Shown here: in pieces, positions 26,713-36,268 of the stretch
How positions within the stretch are numbered: position 1 is the stretch's first letter
Layout: each line of letters begins with the position of its first letter
Origin: Fusibacter ferrireducens
Lineage (GTDB): Bacteria; Bacillota; Clostridia; Peptostreptococcales; Acidaminobacteraceae
DNA: 64,000 bases
Direction: 5' to 3'
Assembly (NCBI RefSeq): GCF_015352425.1
Contig: NZ_JADKNH010000015.1
Location: 58,775-122,774, forward strand
Made by a program: the position numbers and the translations under genes
The notes under the pieces: generated by a model
What the model was told of the DNA's origin: nothing
What the model saw: the letters and a program-made list of their open reading frames with translations, nothing else
Databases searched by the model: none

Positions 26713-26848
26713 ATAGTACCGAAAGGACTATACGCTTTTTACGAAACTTACCAATAAACAAACTCTGCTCGGAGCGAAATGCCAGGGACGGAAATAGCAA
26801 AGGTTATGATAACATAGCTCTTTTTGTCTTTGACAAAAAGGGCTTTTT
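26713..26848 (+). promoter_or_regulatory. Structured leader RNA with attenuator, pan-motif-like
   Basis: A first hairpin (26714-26731, GAAA loop, one bulged A) is followed by a second (26764-26792). In the second, GCTCGG pairs with CCAGGGAC, leaving two single bulged adenosines (A84 and A88 of the 267xx block). The Rfam pan motif, found upstream of panB/panC/panD genes and often in tandem, is described as a hairpin with two conserved bulged A's. A terminator hairpin follows at 26816-26844 and the pan genes start at 26937. GGAGC (26771-26775) could pair with the terminator's GCTCT, giving an antitermination option. Identity as pan motif is from memory and needs a covariance-model check. Confidence 0.5.
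26816..26848 (+). terminator. Leader terminator (attenuator) before the pan operon
   Basis: 13-bp stem AGCTCTTTTTGTC / GACAAAAAGGGCT with one G-U pair and a 3-base loop, then TTTTT. It stands 88 bases before the first gene, so unregulated it would block the operon. Confidence 0.8.
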
Positions 26849-26936
26849 GTATGTCCAAAATACAAATGGATCAGTACAGGGCATGAAGTGGCTATATGGC
26901 GGCATGTCATTAGAGCAAGGAAAGGATGTTTAAATC

Positions 26937-27785
26937 ATGAAATTTGGATTTGTTGGGGCAGGTAAAGTGGGCCAGACTTTTGGAAGATATCTAAGTCAAA
27001 ATGGATACCCAGTAGTCGGCTATTATAGCAGAACTTATGCTCATGCTGAAAATGCGGCAATTGCAGTACAGGGAAGGGCTTATGATTCACTAGAATCACT
27101 TGCTCAGGACTCAGAAATGATCGTGTTGACTGTAACAGACCAAATGATTGAGGGCGTTTCTAGAGCATTGTGTCACCTCAAAACCCAAGGGCAAGTAAGA
27201 TTTGTCGTTCACATGAGCGGTGCACTATCCGCCAGAATTTTAGAAAGGCGCGAGGGCATCCAATACGCTTCTATTCATCCGATGCAATCCTTTGCAAAAG
27301 TTGAAGAGGCACTTGCACAAATGCCGAATACTGTTTTTGGCATTGAAGGCGATGAACAAGCCGTCTCAGTATTTGAAGATATCTTTAGAGCAGTTGGAAA
27401 TGACATCATTAAACTGACAGAAGCACAAAAGGTCAACTATCATTTGGCCGCTGTGATTGTTTCCAATTATCTGGTGACATTGATGCAATTTGGACTGTCT
27501 CAGATGGCGGCAATTGGCATTGAGGAGAGCACAGGCATAAAAGCGTTACTACCACTTATTAGAGGGACTTTGGCGAACGTTGAAACGTTTGGACCTGAAA
27601 AAGCATTGACAGGACCAATTGTAAGAGGCGATTATCAAACCGTCAAAGCACACCTACACGCAATGGATCATGAGGCTGAAGCACTCTATAAACATCTTGG
27701 CAGAGAGACGCTTAAGTTGGCGCTCGCTCAGGGGATGAACACAGAAAATGTGCTGGCACTCAGACATCTTTTAGAGGAGGAATAA
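26937..27785 (+). CDS. panG: Rossmann/DUF2520 protein, probable ketopantoate reductase PanG
   Basis: 282 residues. N-terminal NADP-binding Rossmann fold ([12 protein letters not shown]) and a C-terminal helical DUF2520 domain ([24 protein letters not shown]). Its position directly before panB-panC-panD, and the absence of panE in the window, point to the alternative ketopantoate reductase PanG described in Francisella and some Firmicutes. It would reduce ketopantoate to pantoate. Two bases separate it from panB. Assignment rests on family and context. Confidence 0.78.
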   Translation: MKFGFVGAGKVGQTFGRYLSQNGYPVVGYYSRTYAHAENAAIAVQGRAYDSLESLAQDSEMIVLTVTDQMIEGVSRALCHLKTQGQVRFVVHMSGALSARILERREGIQYASIHPMQSFAKVEEALAQMPNTVFGIEGDEQAVSVFEDIFRAVGNDIIKLTEAQKVNYHLAAVIVSNYLVTLMQFGLSQMAAIGIEESTGIKALLPLIRGTLANVETFGPEKALTGPIVRGDYQTVKAHLHAMDHEAEALYKHLGRETLKLALAQGMNTENVLALRHLLEEE

Positions 27786-27786
27786 T

Positions 27787-28617
27787 ATGTCAAAAGTAAC
27801 GACGTCCACTTTTTTAAAGAAGAAACTAAAGAAAGAGAAAATCACCATTTTAACTGCGTACGATTATTCTACAGCGAAGCTTTTAGACCAAGGAGGCGTG
27901 GATTGCCTACTGGTGGGGGATTCACTGGGCATGACCATGTTGGGTTATGAAGATACGTTATCTGTGACTATGGCAGATATGATTCATCATACGAAAGCAG
28001 TTGTCAGAGGGACTAAAAATGCAATGGTTGTTGCAGATATGCCCTTTATGTCATACCATGTGAGTGTTGAAGACGCCATACGAAATGCAGGTAGGCTCAT
28101 TCAGGAAGCCGGCGCGCATGCAGTTAAATTAGAGGGTGGCTCTCAAATTAAAGATAAAATTGAAGGCATTATCAATGCTCAAATTCCTATTATGGGACAC
28201 CTTGGATTGACGCCACAATCCGTGAATGCCATTGGCGGTTTTAAAGTTCAAGGCAAATCCGAGGCACAGGCGCAAAAGTTGGTTGATGAGGCCAAGCTCT
28301 TGGAGTCGTTGGGTTGCTTTGCCATTGTTCTGGAGTGCATTCCCGCTAAACTTGCAAAGATTATCAGTGAAAGCATTAGTATTCCAACGATTGGAATAGG
28401 TGCAGGCGTCGATTGTGATGGGCAAGTATTGGTGATTCAAGATCTTTTAGGAATGTATACGGAGTTGACGCCTAAGTTTGTGAAACAATATGCAGTTTTA
28501 AACGGTGTCATTGAGCAAGCTGTAAAATCATATTGTGATGAAGTCAAAGACGGTGTGTTCCCAACCGAGGCTCACACCTTTAAAATAGATGAAAGCATTC
28601 TTGAAAAATTATACTAA
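27787..28617 (+). CDS. panB: 3-methyl-2-oxobutanoate hydroxymethyltransferase
   Basis: 276 residues. Transfers a hydroxymethyl group from methylene-tetrahydrofolate to ketoisovalerate, giving ketopantoate. Diagnostic stretches: [55 protein letters not shown]. Length is typical. Two bases after panG; panC follows after 46 bases. Confidence 0.97.
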   Translation: MSKVTTSTFLKKKLKKEKITILTAYDYSTAKLLDQGGVDCLLVGDSLGMTMLGYEDTLSVTMADMIHHTKAVVRGTKNAMVVADMPFMSYHVSVEDAIRNAGRLIQEAGAHAVKLEGGSQIKDKIEGIINAQIPIMGHLGLTPQSVNAIGGFKVQGKSEAQAQKLVDEAKLLESLGCFAIVLECIPAKLAKIISESISIPTIGIGAGVDCDGQVLVIQDLLGMYTELTPKFVKQYAVLNGVIEQAVKSYCDEVKDGVFPTEAHTFKIDESILEKLY

Positions 28618-28663
28618 GATCAGGGTGCTAAGATCGTTAAAAATATGTATAGGAGATCAAAAA

Positions 28664-29512
28664 ATGAAAATTGTTCATACAGTAGAAGACCTGAGAGCGG
28701 TTGTTAAAAGTGCCAAGAGCGCACAAAAAAGTGTAGGGCTTGTACCTACCATGGGATTTTTACACGAAGGGCATCTGTCACTTATGGCAGCAGCTAAAAA
28801 AAATACGGATTTTGTCGTGGTGAGTCTCTTTGTCAATCCGACACAGTTTGGGCCAAATGAAGATTTGGAAAGCTATCCAAGAGATTTTGAAAAGGATGCG
28901 GCACTTTGCGAAAATGCAGGCGTGGATGTGCTCTTTAATCCAAGTGTGGAAGAGATGTATGGATCGGGATACAGCACGTATGTCCATTGTGAAGGGCATA
29001 TCACTCAAGCGCTTTGTGGTGCTTCGAGACCTGTGCATTTTAAGGGTGTCACAAGTGTGGTATCCAAGCTTTTTAATATGGTTGCACCGAATAAAGCCTT
29101 CTTTGGTCAGAAAGATGCGCAACAAGTGGCTGTAATTGAAAAGATGGTGAGAGAACTCAATTTTGATCTCGAAATAGTGCCATGTCCTATTGTCAGGGAG
29201 CCCGATGGTTTGGCACTGAGCTCTCGCAACGCCTATCTTTCTGAAGCGGAGAGAAAGGATGCTCTGGTGCTGTTTAAGTCGTTAAAGCTTGCAGAGCAAA
29301 TGATTGAAGCAGGTGAGCGCGATGCCCAAAAGATTAAAGACGAGATGAAAGCTCTAATTGAAAAAATTGCCTATGCGGAAATAGATTATGTGGCAATCGT
29401 AGATGCGGCAACTTTAGAAAGTGTCCAAAGATTACAAGGGGATATGCTGATTGCATTGGCTGTTAAAATAGGCAAACCGAGATTAATAGACAATATTAGA
29501 CTTTGGGTTTAG
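28664..29512 (+). CDS. panC: Pantothenate synthetase
   Basis: 282 residues. Condenses pantoate and beta-alanine with ATP. The ATP-site motif [26 protein letters not shown], and the KMSKS-like region [15 protein letters not shown] are all present. ATG 28664 with AGGAGATC upstream is chosen; the open frame extends back to 28589 inside panB. Eleven bases precede panD. Confidence 0.97.
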   Translation: MKIVHTVEDLRAVVKSAKSAQKSVGLVPTMGFLHEGHLSLMAAAKKNTDFVVVSLFVNPTQFGPNEDLESYPRDFEKDAALCENAGVDVLFNPSVEEMYGSGYSTYVHCEGHITQALCGASRPVHFKGVTSVVSKLFNMVAPNKAFFGQKDAQQVAVIEKMVRELNFDLEIVPCPIVREPDGLALSSRNAYLSEAERKDALVLFKSLKLAEQMIEAGERDAQKIKDEMKALIEKIAYAEIDYVAIVDAATLESVQRLQGDMLIALAVKIGKPRLIDNIRLWV

Positions 29513-29523
29513 GAGGCAAATTC

Positions 29524-29913
29524 ATGTGGATAACTATGTTTAAAAGCAAGATTCATCGCGCTACAGTGACGGAAGCGAATTTAAATTATGTGGGCAGTAT
29601 TACGATAGATGAAGATTTATTAGAGGCAGCAGGTATTTTGCCTGGTGAAAAAGTCCAAATTGTCAACAACAATAATGGCGCAAGGCTTGAGACTTATACG
29701 ATTGCAGGCGAAAGAGGCAGTGGCATGTTCTGCTTAAATGGTGCGGCTGCAAGACTTGTACAGCCAGGTGATGTGGTGATTATCATCGCATATGCTCTAA
29801 TGGAAAGCGATGAGGCTAAGGTGTTTAAACCCAATGTCGTATTCTTAGATGAAAATAATAAAATCGTTGAGATGAGCCATTTTGAAAGACACGGTGAAAT
29901 TAAGAATTATTAA
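29524..29913 (+). CDS. panD: Aspartate 1-decarboxylase precursor
   Basis: 129 residues. Makes beta-alanine from aspartate using a pyruvoyl group formed by self-cleavage at the Gly-Ser bond in NYVGSITID. Also IHRATVTEA and the [12 protein letters not shown] stretch. AGGAGG is upstream of ATG 29524; it begins MWITMFKSK rather than directly at the usual ~ATG 29536. The operon therefore supplies both precursors of pantothenate; valine-pathway ketoisovalerate comes from elsewhere. Confidence 0.96.
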   Translation: MWITMFKSKIHRATVTEANLNYVGSITIDEDLLEAAGILPGEKVQIVNNNNGARLETYTIAGERGSGMFCLNGAAARLVQPGDVVIIIAYALMESDEAKVFKPNVVFLDENNKIVEMSHFERHGEIKNY

Positions 29914-29930
29914 TAAATAACAAGCATTTG

Positions 29931-29970
29931 AAACCCTAGATCATTTATGCTAAAATGATCTAGGGTTTTG
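29931..29970 (+). terminator. Terminator of the pan operon
   Basis: 15-bp stem AACCCTAGATCATTT (29932-29946) with 29953-29967, then TTTT. Confidence 0.85.
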
Positions 29971-30039
29971 ATCTAGAGCGTGTCTATGCATTAAAACCAG
30001 AATCAGATCACGATTAAATCACTCAACATGGAGAATGAG

Positions 30040-30942
30040 ATGAATTTTGAACCGTTAAATGATTTTTTAAACAAAGAGCAGATCTTATTGAATGAACAGA
30101 TGAAAGGGCATACTTCATTTAAAATTGGCGGCTATGTGGATTGCATTGTCTTGCCTAAATCGATTGAAGATATCAGGCAAACAATTGCCTTTTGCAAGGC
30201 ATCATCCATAGCCTATTATATTATGGGCAACGGATCCAATATTTTAGTGGATGATGATGGCATCAAAGGCTTGATTATAAAAATTGGCGATACTTTTAGT
30301 GCTGTTGACGTTCAAAATGAGATTGTAATTGCTGAAGCAGGTGTGTTGCTTTCTAAACTTTCGAAGATCTGTCTTCAAAATAGTTTACAGGGTTTTGAAT
30401 TTGCATCAGGGATTCCCGGAACCTTAGGGGGTGCCATATTTATGAATGCTGGTGCCTATGGCGGAGAAATGAAAGATGTAATTGAATGGGTAGAAGTGCT
30501 TACACCTAATGGTGAAATCTTGAAAATTCAAGATCACGATATGGCATTTGGCTACAGGACGAGTATTGTGAAAGCAAAAGGTTTTGTGGTACTCAGAGCG
30601 GCGCTTAAGTTTAAAAAAGGTGATTATGACCAAATTTTAGCCATAACCAACGAACTCACCGAAAAAAGAGTTTCGAAACAACCATTGGATTTGCCAAGTG
30701 CAGGGAGTACTTTTAAAAGACCGGAAGGCTATTATGCAGGTAAACTCATTGAAGACTCAGGCCTTAGAGGTCTTAAGTATGGCTGTGCAATGGTTTCAGA
30801 AAAACACTGTGGATTTGTGGTGAACACAGGTGATGCCAGTTGCAAAGAGGTGATCACACTGATAGAAATCATCCAAAAAGTCGTACGGGATCGATTCGAA
30901 GTTGAACTCGAACGTGAAGTGCGCATATTCGGAAAAGAGTAG
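30040..30942 (+). CDS. murB: UDP-N-acetylenolpyruvoylglucosamine reductase
   Basis: 300 residues. NADPH- and FAD-dependent reductase of peptidoglycan precursor synthesis in the cytoplasm. FAD-binding YIMGNGSNILVDD, ASGIPGTLGGAIFMNAG, the GYRTSIV stretch, PSAGSTFKRPEG with catalytic Ser, and CGFVVNTGDA. Type-II length. ATG 30040 (GGAG six bases upstream) is preferred over ATG 30028, which has no ribosome site. Confidence 0.96.
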   Translation: MNFEPLNDFLNKEQILLNEQMKGHTSFKIGGYVDCIVLPKSIEDIRQTIAFCKASSIAYYIMGNGSNILVDDDGIKGLIIKIGDTFSAVDVQNEIVIAEAGVLLSKLSKICLQNSLQGFEFASGIPGTLGGAIFMNAGAYGGEMKDVIEWVEVLTPNGEILKIQDHDMAFGYRTSIVKAKGFVVLRAALKFKKGDYDQILAITNELTEKRVSKQPLDLPSAGSTFKRPEGYYAGKLIEDSGLRGLKYGCAMVSEKHCGFVVNTGDASCKEVITLIEIIQKVVRDRFEVELEREVRIFGKE

Positions 30943-30992
30943 AAAACAGAAAAGAATAGAAAACAGAAAAGAATAGAAAATACAGAAGAATG
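30941..30992. repeat. 17-bp tandem repeat after murB
   Basis: Two perfect copies of AGAAAACAGAAAAGAAT (30941-30957, 30958-30974) and a degenerate third. The repeat starts inside the murB stop codon region. Likely slippage-derived. Confidence 0.7.
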
Positions 30993-31011
30993 AAAAATAA
31001 GCGAAGATCAG

Positions 31012-31054
31012 AGCTGAAAACAGCCCGTAAATGGGACGTTTTCAGCTTTTTTTG
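31012..31054 (+). terminator. Terminator after murB
   Basis: 10-bp stem AGCTGAAAAC / GTTTTCAGCT with an inner CCC/GGG pairing and a T8 tract. Confidence 0.9.
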
Positions 31055-31203
31055 TCCTGTTTTCTTTCTGCATCTAGATTAGAGGAATCCTCTTGATTTA
31101 TTTGCTCGTAGCAGGGTATCTTTATATAAATATAGGGTTTGAGAAGACAGCAATTATGGCATATAAAATCTATGGAATACAGAGTTTGAGGGAGTGACAA
31201 GGA

Positions 31204-33045
31204 ATGAAACGGTTAAAAATCATAAAAATCAATCCCAAAGTCATTATTTTGTCAGTTATTTTAATATTTTTTATTTTCAGTGTAAGTTCTTATGGTCAAC
31301 TGAATTTAAATGTCGATGGGGGGCATATAGAAGAATCTGTTGTAGAATTTCCAAGGTCTCAAGAGAGTTATGAAGATCAGGATTACACGAGTTATTGGGA
31401 AATTGTCAAACATAGAGTGGTAGAAACACCTTTTAACCTTGTGGCGACAATCATCTTTTTTATGGCAATCGCTCATATGATGCTCACCAGTCGCTTGCAT
31501 AAAAAGGGCAATCAATTGGAACATGATTATGAAGAGCAGATTAAAAAGGGGCTTAAAGAAAAAAATTCTTATTCGATTGCAGCCAGTATCTTACACCTTC
31601 TAGGAGAAGTTGAAGTTGTGTTTGGGATCTGGGCGGTAATGCTTGCTGTGAGCATTGCTTTCTTTTACGACTGGAACACTTTTGTTTCTTACTTAGAGGG
31701 GTTGAGTTATACGGAACCACTTTTTGTCATCGTGATTATGACCATCGCCTCGAGCCGCCCCATACTGAAATTGTTTGAAATCATCATGTGGCACATTGTA
31801 AAATTATTTGGCAGTACGCTTGAAACTTGGTGGCTGACTATTTTAATATTTCCTGCCATATTGGGCGCTTTTATTACAGAACCTGCCGCTATGACAATAG
31901 CTGCTTTGATTTTGGCAGATAAATTTTACAGTTTGAATCCTTCAGAACGATTAAAATATGCAACTCTGGGTCTCTTATTTGTCAATATCTCCATCGGGGG
32001 ATTCCTGTCCAATTTTGCATCTCCGCCTATTTTAATGGTGGCAGACATATGGGATTGGGACATGTCGTTTATGGTAATGACGTTTGGTTGGAAAGCACTT
32101 ATTGCGATTGGAATTTCAACCAGTGTATACTTTTTCCTCTTCAGAAAGGATTTACAGGATTTAAAAGGCGCTTATGATCACTATAGATATAAACGCTATA
32201 TTCAGCATCGATTCATCAGTAAAAAAGAACTTGAAGATTCTTTTGAACAATTGGAGAAAATTGTGGATAAGAGGGTTTCTTTCACAAATGAATTGGATGC
32301 CTATAGCCTTATATTGAGGGAAAATATAAAGGAATTGGCTGCTCAAAAATTGACGCCAGAAGAATGCAAGCTCTATGATATCGATCATGCAATAGATGAG
32401 AAATTTGATGGCATAAAGCTAGAGGAAATGAAGCGTACGATTCCAGGACTCCTAGCACAAGAGGAACAACCCGTTTATGTGGACCCTAAATGGGATCAAA
32501 GAGAGGATCGCGTACCCGTTTGGATCATTGCAACACACGTATTTTTCTTGGTTTGGACGGTTGTCAATGCACATAAACCGGTGATGTTCTTAGCTGGATT
32601 TTTATTTTTCCTTGGTTTTTACCAAGTGACTGTATATTATCAAAACAGATTGGATCTTAAGCCGGCTTTGTTGGTTGCCTTCTTTTTATCAGGCATAATG
32701 ATTCACGGAACACTTCAAGGGTGGTGGATTGCACCGCTATTGGTAAGTTTACCAGAGGTGGGCCTAAATTTGACTTCTATAATTTTAACGGCATTTAATG
32801 ACAATGCCGCAATTACTTATTTGAGCACTCTGGTGACCAATTTCCCTGATGATCTAAAATATGCTGTTGTCTCAGGGGCACTCACTGGCGGTGGGTTAAC
32901 GGTCATTGCGAATTCGCCTAATCCCATAGGACAATCCATACTCAAGCATTTTTTTAAAGCGGGCATATCTGGCGGATCACTACTCAAATATGCTTTGTTG
33001 CCAACCATTATCACTGCTTTGATCTTTGCTATCCTTAAGGGCTAA
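31204..33045 (+). CDS. Putative Na+/H+ antiporter family membrane protein
   Basis: 613 residues. An N-terminal signal-anchor segment is followed by about 11-12 transmembrane helices, with a ~110-residue charged cytoplasmic loop in the middle (residues ~315-440). Glycine- and proline-rich helix breaks such as GAFITEPAAMTIAALILADK, GGFLSNFASPPILM, FNDNAAITYLSTL and ANSPNPIGQSI resemble ion transporters of the ArsB/NhaD superfamily, matching the putative Na+/H+ antiporter family. GAGTGACAAGGA precedes ATG 31204. Only 30 bases from the partner-switching genes, so probably one operon. The ion is unproven. Confidence 0.8.
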   Translation: MKRLKIIKINPKVIILSVILIFFIFSVSSYGQLNLNVDGGHIEESVVEFPRSQESYEDQDYTSYWEIVKHRVVETPFNLVATIIFFMAIAHMMLTSRLHKKGNQLEHDYEEQIKKGLKEKNSYSIAASILHLLGEVEVVFGIWAVMLAVSIAFFYDWNTFVSYLEGLSYTEPLFVIVIMTIASSRPILKLFEIIMWHIVKLFGSTLETWWLTILIFPAILGAFITEPAAMTIAALILADKFYSLNPSERLKYATLGLLFVNISIGGFLSNFASPPILMVADIWDWDMSFMVMTFGWKALIAIGISTSVYFFLFRKDLQDLKGAYDHYRYKRYIQHRFISKKELEDSFEQLEKIVDKRVSFTNELDAYSLILRENIKELAAQKLTPEECKLYDIDHAIDEKFDGIKLEEMKRTIPGLLAQEEQPVYVDPKWDQREDRVPVWIIATHVFFLVWTVVNAHKPVMFLAGFLFFLGFYQVTVYYQNRLDLKPALLVAFFLSGIMIHGTLQGWWIAPLLVSLPEVGLNLTSIILTAFNDNAAITYLSTLVTNFPDDLKYAVVSGALTGGGLTVIANSPNPIGQSILKHFFKAGISGGSLLKYALLPTIITALIFAILKG

Positions 33046-33075
33046 CGGACTTTAATTCGATGAGAGGAGTTTTGA

Positions 33076-33480
33076 ATGATTCTCTATGAAAATTCAATTA
33101 ATTCAAGTTTTGATGCAGTGGATACCACTGTGACCGAAATCTTAAAACTCATAAGAAATCAGTTGCCAATGGTTAATGCGCATATTCGCTTTAAGATCAA
33201 TTTCATGTTGCGTGAAATTCTCAATAATGCCGCTGAACATGGGAACCATTTGGATTTAAATAAAAAGATTGATATTAAAGTGAGTTTGATCCATGAGGGA
33301 TTGAAGTTCGAAGTGAGAGATGAAGGGGATGGGTTTAAGCTGAACCCAGATTTTCACATTAAAAATAATTTGAGAGAACGGCAGAGAGGTTACGAAACTC
33401 TTTCCGAAATGGCATTTAAGATTGAAGTTGATCACAATTGTGTTAAAGTGACATTTGATTTGAACATGGAGGTGTTATAA
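33076..33480 (+). CDS. Anti-sigma-type GHKL serine kinase
   Basis: 134 residues. RsbW/SpoIIAB-like ATPase: N-box REILNNAAEHGN, G1 VRDEGDGF; the G2 region is short and degenerate. It is likely to phosphorylate or bind the adjacent STAS protein. AGAGGAG precedes ATG 33076. Its stop and the STAS start overlap (TAATG at 33478-33482). Confidence 0.87.
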   Translation: MILYENSINSSFDAVDTTVTEILKLIRNQLPMVNAHIRFKINFMLREILNNAAEHGNHLDLNKKIDIKVSLIHEGLKFEVRDEGDGFKLNPDFHIKNNLRERQRGYETLSEMAFKIEVDHNCVKVTFDLNMEVL

Positions 33481-33785
33481 TGGAAAAAATAAAAATTGAT
33501 GGCAGCATTAAACTTACATTAACAGAAGGACTAACGGCAAATAATGTGCCTAAATTCAATGAAGGTTTGAAAGAACTCATTCCACCAGATGAAGCCTTTA
33601 AGTCGCTAATTTTAGATTTAGGACAAATAGATAACATCGATTCAGTGGGCGTGACTTTCGTGATCAGCTTATTTAAGCAGATGAAAAATAACGAGAAGGC
33701 CTTTAAGGTTTCGGGTGCAAGTGAGGATATTATAAGTTTGTTTAAATTGATGAAGTTAGATCAATTTTTTGAAATGATAGATTAA
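33480..33785 (+). CDS. STAS-domain anti-anti-sigma factor
   Basis: 101 residues, a single STAS fold. The phosphorylatable Ser lies in IDNIDSVGVTFV, the usual position for SpoIIAA/RsbV-type antagonists. It would bind the GHKL kinase when unphosphorylated. GGAGGTG just upstream of ATG 33480 lies within the preceding gene. Confidence 0.88.
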   Translation: MEKIKIDGSIKLTLTEGLTANNVPKFNEGLKELIPPDEAFKSLILDLGQIDNIDSVGVTFVISLFKQMKNNEKAFKVSGASEDIISLFKLMKLDQFFEMID

Positions 33786-33799
33786 TTGGAGGTGACATC

Positions 33800-34969
33800 G
33801 TGGCTTATCGCATACTTATTGCAGATGATGCAACCATGAACCGGATGTTGGTAAAAAAGGTGCTCTCACAAAACCTTGAAGACCTTGTTTTCGAAGAGGC
33901 AGTCAATGGTAAAGAAGTAATTGAAATTGTAGAAAGAACACCTGTAGATTTGATTATATTGGATCTGATCATGCCCGTTATGGATGGTTATGAAACTTTG
34001 AGACTTTTAAAAAAGCATCCTATTCATCAAGACATTCCTGTGATTGTAAACAGCGCCATCACAGAAATCAATTCCATTGAGAACACCTTGAAAGAAGGTG
34101 CCATAGATTACTTCACAAAACCACTTTCTCCAAATGATATGAATATCATCCTACCCTTAAAGGCAAAAAATGCGCTTAAACTATATGAACAGAGCAGAAC
34201 CATCATCGAACTCAATCGTTTGATTCAGGAGGAACTTAAAAATGCCAATACTTTTGCCAACATTATGTTGCCTAAATCGGGCAGTTTCAGTGGTGTGGAT
34301 TTGTTTATAAAATACCACCCTTCTTTGGGGATTGGCGGCGATTTTTTCGATTGCATCGAACAAGACGATCGCATACACTTTATGGTAGCAGATGTGACGG
34401 GTCATGGCATTGCAGCAGGGATGGCATCTTCCATGGTTAAAATACTCTATCGCAAGAGCATTTTGAAACCCAATATCATGCCGCATGAAATCATAGAGGA
34501 AATGAATCAATCCATTTTTGAGATATTCGATTTTGCTGGAGAAGACAATTATTTTGTCTTTACGGCATTTGTAGGCATAATCGATCAAGGCAAACTCTAT
34601 TATGCAAATGCAGGTCAGCCCTATCCAATGATATTTCAAAGTCTTACAGAGTCTTTTGGAGAGATTCACCAAAATGGCTTTATTGTGGGGATGATGGAGG
34701 ATGTTCACTTTGAAACAGAGCAGATAACCCTAAAGAAGGATGATATGATTTTCCTTTATACCGATGGTTTGTTCTGTACGGGAGAGTCTTCTGATTTTAC
34801 AGAGTGGAAAAAGGTCTTCAAGGTTTCAAATCAGTTCATACCAGTATTAATGACAAATCCAAATGAATTTCTGGATGAAGTCTTTTATACTTTTCACATG
34901 ATCCATAAGGTCAACCATACAGATTTTAACGATGATGTGGCCATGATGCTTATTAAATTGACTTCATGA
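33800..34969 (+). CDS. Response regulator with PP2C (SpoIIE/RsbU-type) phosphatase output
   Basis: 389 residues. An N-terminal receiver (acidic IADDATMN, phospho-Asp in LIILDLIMPVMDG, Lys in YFTKPLSP) is joined to a PP2C-type phosphatase (GGDFFDCIEQDD, VADVTGHGIAAGMASSM, FLYTDGLFCTGES, DDVAMM). It should dephosphorylate the STAS protein in response to phosphorylation by an unseen histidine kinase. The start is GTG 33800 after GGAGGTGACATC. With the two preceding genes it is a complete partner-switching module, but no sigma factor is adjacent; the output may be the antiporter or another protein. Confidence 0.92.
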   Translation: MAYRILIADDATMNRMLVKKVLSQNLEDLVFEEAVNGKEVIEIVERTPVDLIILDLIMPVMDGYETLRLLKKHPIHQDIPVIVNSAITEINSIENTLKEGAIDYFTKPLSPNDMNIILPLKAKNALKLYEQSRTIIELNRLIQEELKNANTFANIMLPKSGSFSGVDLFIKYHPSLGIGGDFFDCIEQDDRIHFMVADVTGHGIAAGMASSMVKILYRKSILKPNIMPHEIIEEMNQSIFEIFDFAGEDNYFVFTAFVGIIDQGKLYYANAGQPYPMIFQSLTESFGEIHQNGFIVGMMEDVHFETEQITLKKDDMIFLYTDGLFCTGESSDFTEWKKVFKVSNQFIPVLMTNPNEFLDEVFYTFHMIHKVNHTDFNDDVAMMLIKLTS

Positions 34970-35073
34970 GACTTTAGACTCATTTTTAATGAATTTTTAA
35001 GTTGACTCTCATGTTCATATAAGGTTCTCCTATCATAATAGAAGTATAAGACTTAACCCTTGGAGTGATCGGA

Positions 35074-35376
35074 ATGAAAAAAGAACGATTTTATGATTCT
35101 CAAATTTTCAGATTGATTTTGCTAATATTTTTGAGTATCGCTTTGATCGAGATTATTTTCGTTGCATCGGGTTTTTTGATAAGCAAGTATTTTTTTAATA
35201 TTATAAGTGTGTTAGATTGTATCTCACTTTTTAATGGTTTTGTGGTTTTTTCTTTTTTTGCTATTGAGAAATTTGGTGGCGTAAAGGCTCAATTAAATCG
35301 TTTATTGCTTAGAATGACGCTTGCGTTGTCCGTTATTTCCAGTGCGCTCATTTTCATCTTTGCAAATAGGGGTTGA
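35074..35376 (+). CDS. Small predicted membrane protein
   Basis: 100 residues with three hydrophobic segments (about 10-33, 42-62, 75-95). TTGGAGTGATCGGA precedes ATG 35074, preferred over the in-frame TTG-type start at 35065. Family not recognised. It stands alone, ending before a hairpin terminator. Confidence 0.7.
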   Translation: MKKERFYDSQIFRLILLIFLSIALIEIIFVASGFLISKYFFNIISVLDCISLFNGFVVFSFFAIEKFGGVKAQLNRLLLRMTLALSVISSALIFIFANRG

Positions 35377-35406
35377 AGGATACTACCGTACAGATTTATT
35401 AAGCCA

Positions 35407-35440
35407 TCAATTGTTGAGACATTTCGACAATTGATTTTTT
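35407..35440 (+). terminator. Terminator after the small membrane protein
   Basis: 10-bp stem TCAATTGTTG / CGACAATTGA with one G-U pair, 8-base loop, and a T6 tract. Confidence 0.85.
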
Positions 35441-35530
35441 ATATATAGAATAGAGTTTTATGGTATATAATAATATAAAGGACAGTTTTTTAATTTTAAT
35501 CAATCCATGTTGAGCGAAAGTGAGGTTGTC

Positions 35531-36256
35531 ATGCAAATTCACTCAGATTATCATATGCATTCAAAATATAGCGGAGATTCTAAAAATGAACTGGAGGCCA
35601 TTGTACAACGAGCGGTAGAATTGGGCCTCAAAGAAATTGCAATTACAGACCATGGGCCAAAGCACGATGGTTATGGGATAAAGAAAACGGATTACTGGCT
35701 CATACGTAAGGAAATTGACTTACTCAAGGAGAAATATCCTCAAATTAGTATTTTGCTAGGGATTGAAGCCAACATACTGGGTACAGAGGGAATGATTGAC
35801 TTGGATGAAGACATGCGTGCACTGTGTGATTGGGTAAATGCAGGTTATCACTTTGGCAGTAACTTACGGCATGATCTAAAGATTCATTTTTTCAATCTTT
35901 TAAGTAAATACTCCAAGTATTTTTATGAAAAAGCAAAGGCTTTAAATACCAAAGCCATGGTCAATGCGATGACGAATAATGATATTAACATGATCACGCA
36001 TCCAGGCGCAAAAGGCCCTATCGATATTCATGAGGTCGCTTCTGTGGCAAGTCAAACACATACAATGCTTGAAATTAATAATTCACATGGACATCTCACC
36101 GTGGCGGAAATTGAAATTGCTAAAAATTACGGTGTAAAGTTTGCCATGTGCAGTGATGCTCATAAGATAGAAAAAATCGGATTGGTCCCCAAATCTATCG
36201 AAAGAGCTCTGGCGGCTGGATTAACAGTTGAAGACATATATAATGCTTTTAAATAA
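35531..36256 (+). CDS. PHP-domain phosphatase (YcdX/HisK-like)
   Basis: 241 residues. Metal site HSDYHMHSKYSGDS, ITDHGPKHDGYG, GIEANILG, THPGAKGPID, INNSHGHL and the C-terminal CSDAHKIEKIG place it near YcdX-type phosphatases and histidinol-phosphatase-like proteins. Physiological substrate uncertain. Start ATG 35531 (GTGAGG upstream) is chosen over ATG 35507. It lies 12 bases before rapZ in the same direction. Confidence 0.87.
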   Translation: MQIHSDYHMHSKYSGDSKNELEAIVQRAVELGLKEIAITDHGPKHDGYGIKKTDYWLIRKEIDLLKEKYPQISILLGIEANILGTEGMIDLDEDMRALCDWVNAGYHFGSNLRHDLKIHFFNLLSKYSKYFYEKAKALNTKAMVNAMTNNDINMITHPGAKGPIDIHEVASVASQTHTMLEINNSHGHLTVAEIEIAKNYGVKFAMCSDAHKIEKIGLVPKSIERALAAGLTVEDIYNAFK

Positions 36257-36268
36257 AAGGAGACTCCA

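Noticed and set aside
26713..26848. TPP, SAM, cobalamin or c-di-GMP riboswitch
   Set aside because: None of the conserved core motifs of those classes could be matched; only the bulged-A hairpin and the terminator are evident, hence the pan-motif suggestion.
34181..34708. Reverse-strand 175-residue open frame
   Set aside because: Lies within the REC-PP2C gene whose motifs are certain; no recognisable family and no ribosome site.
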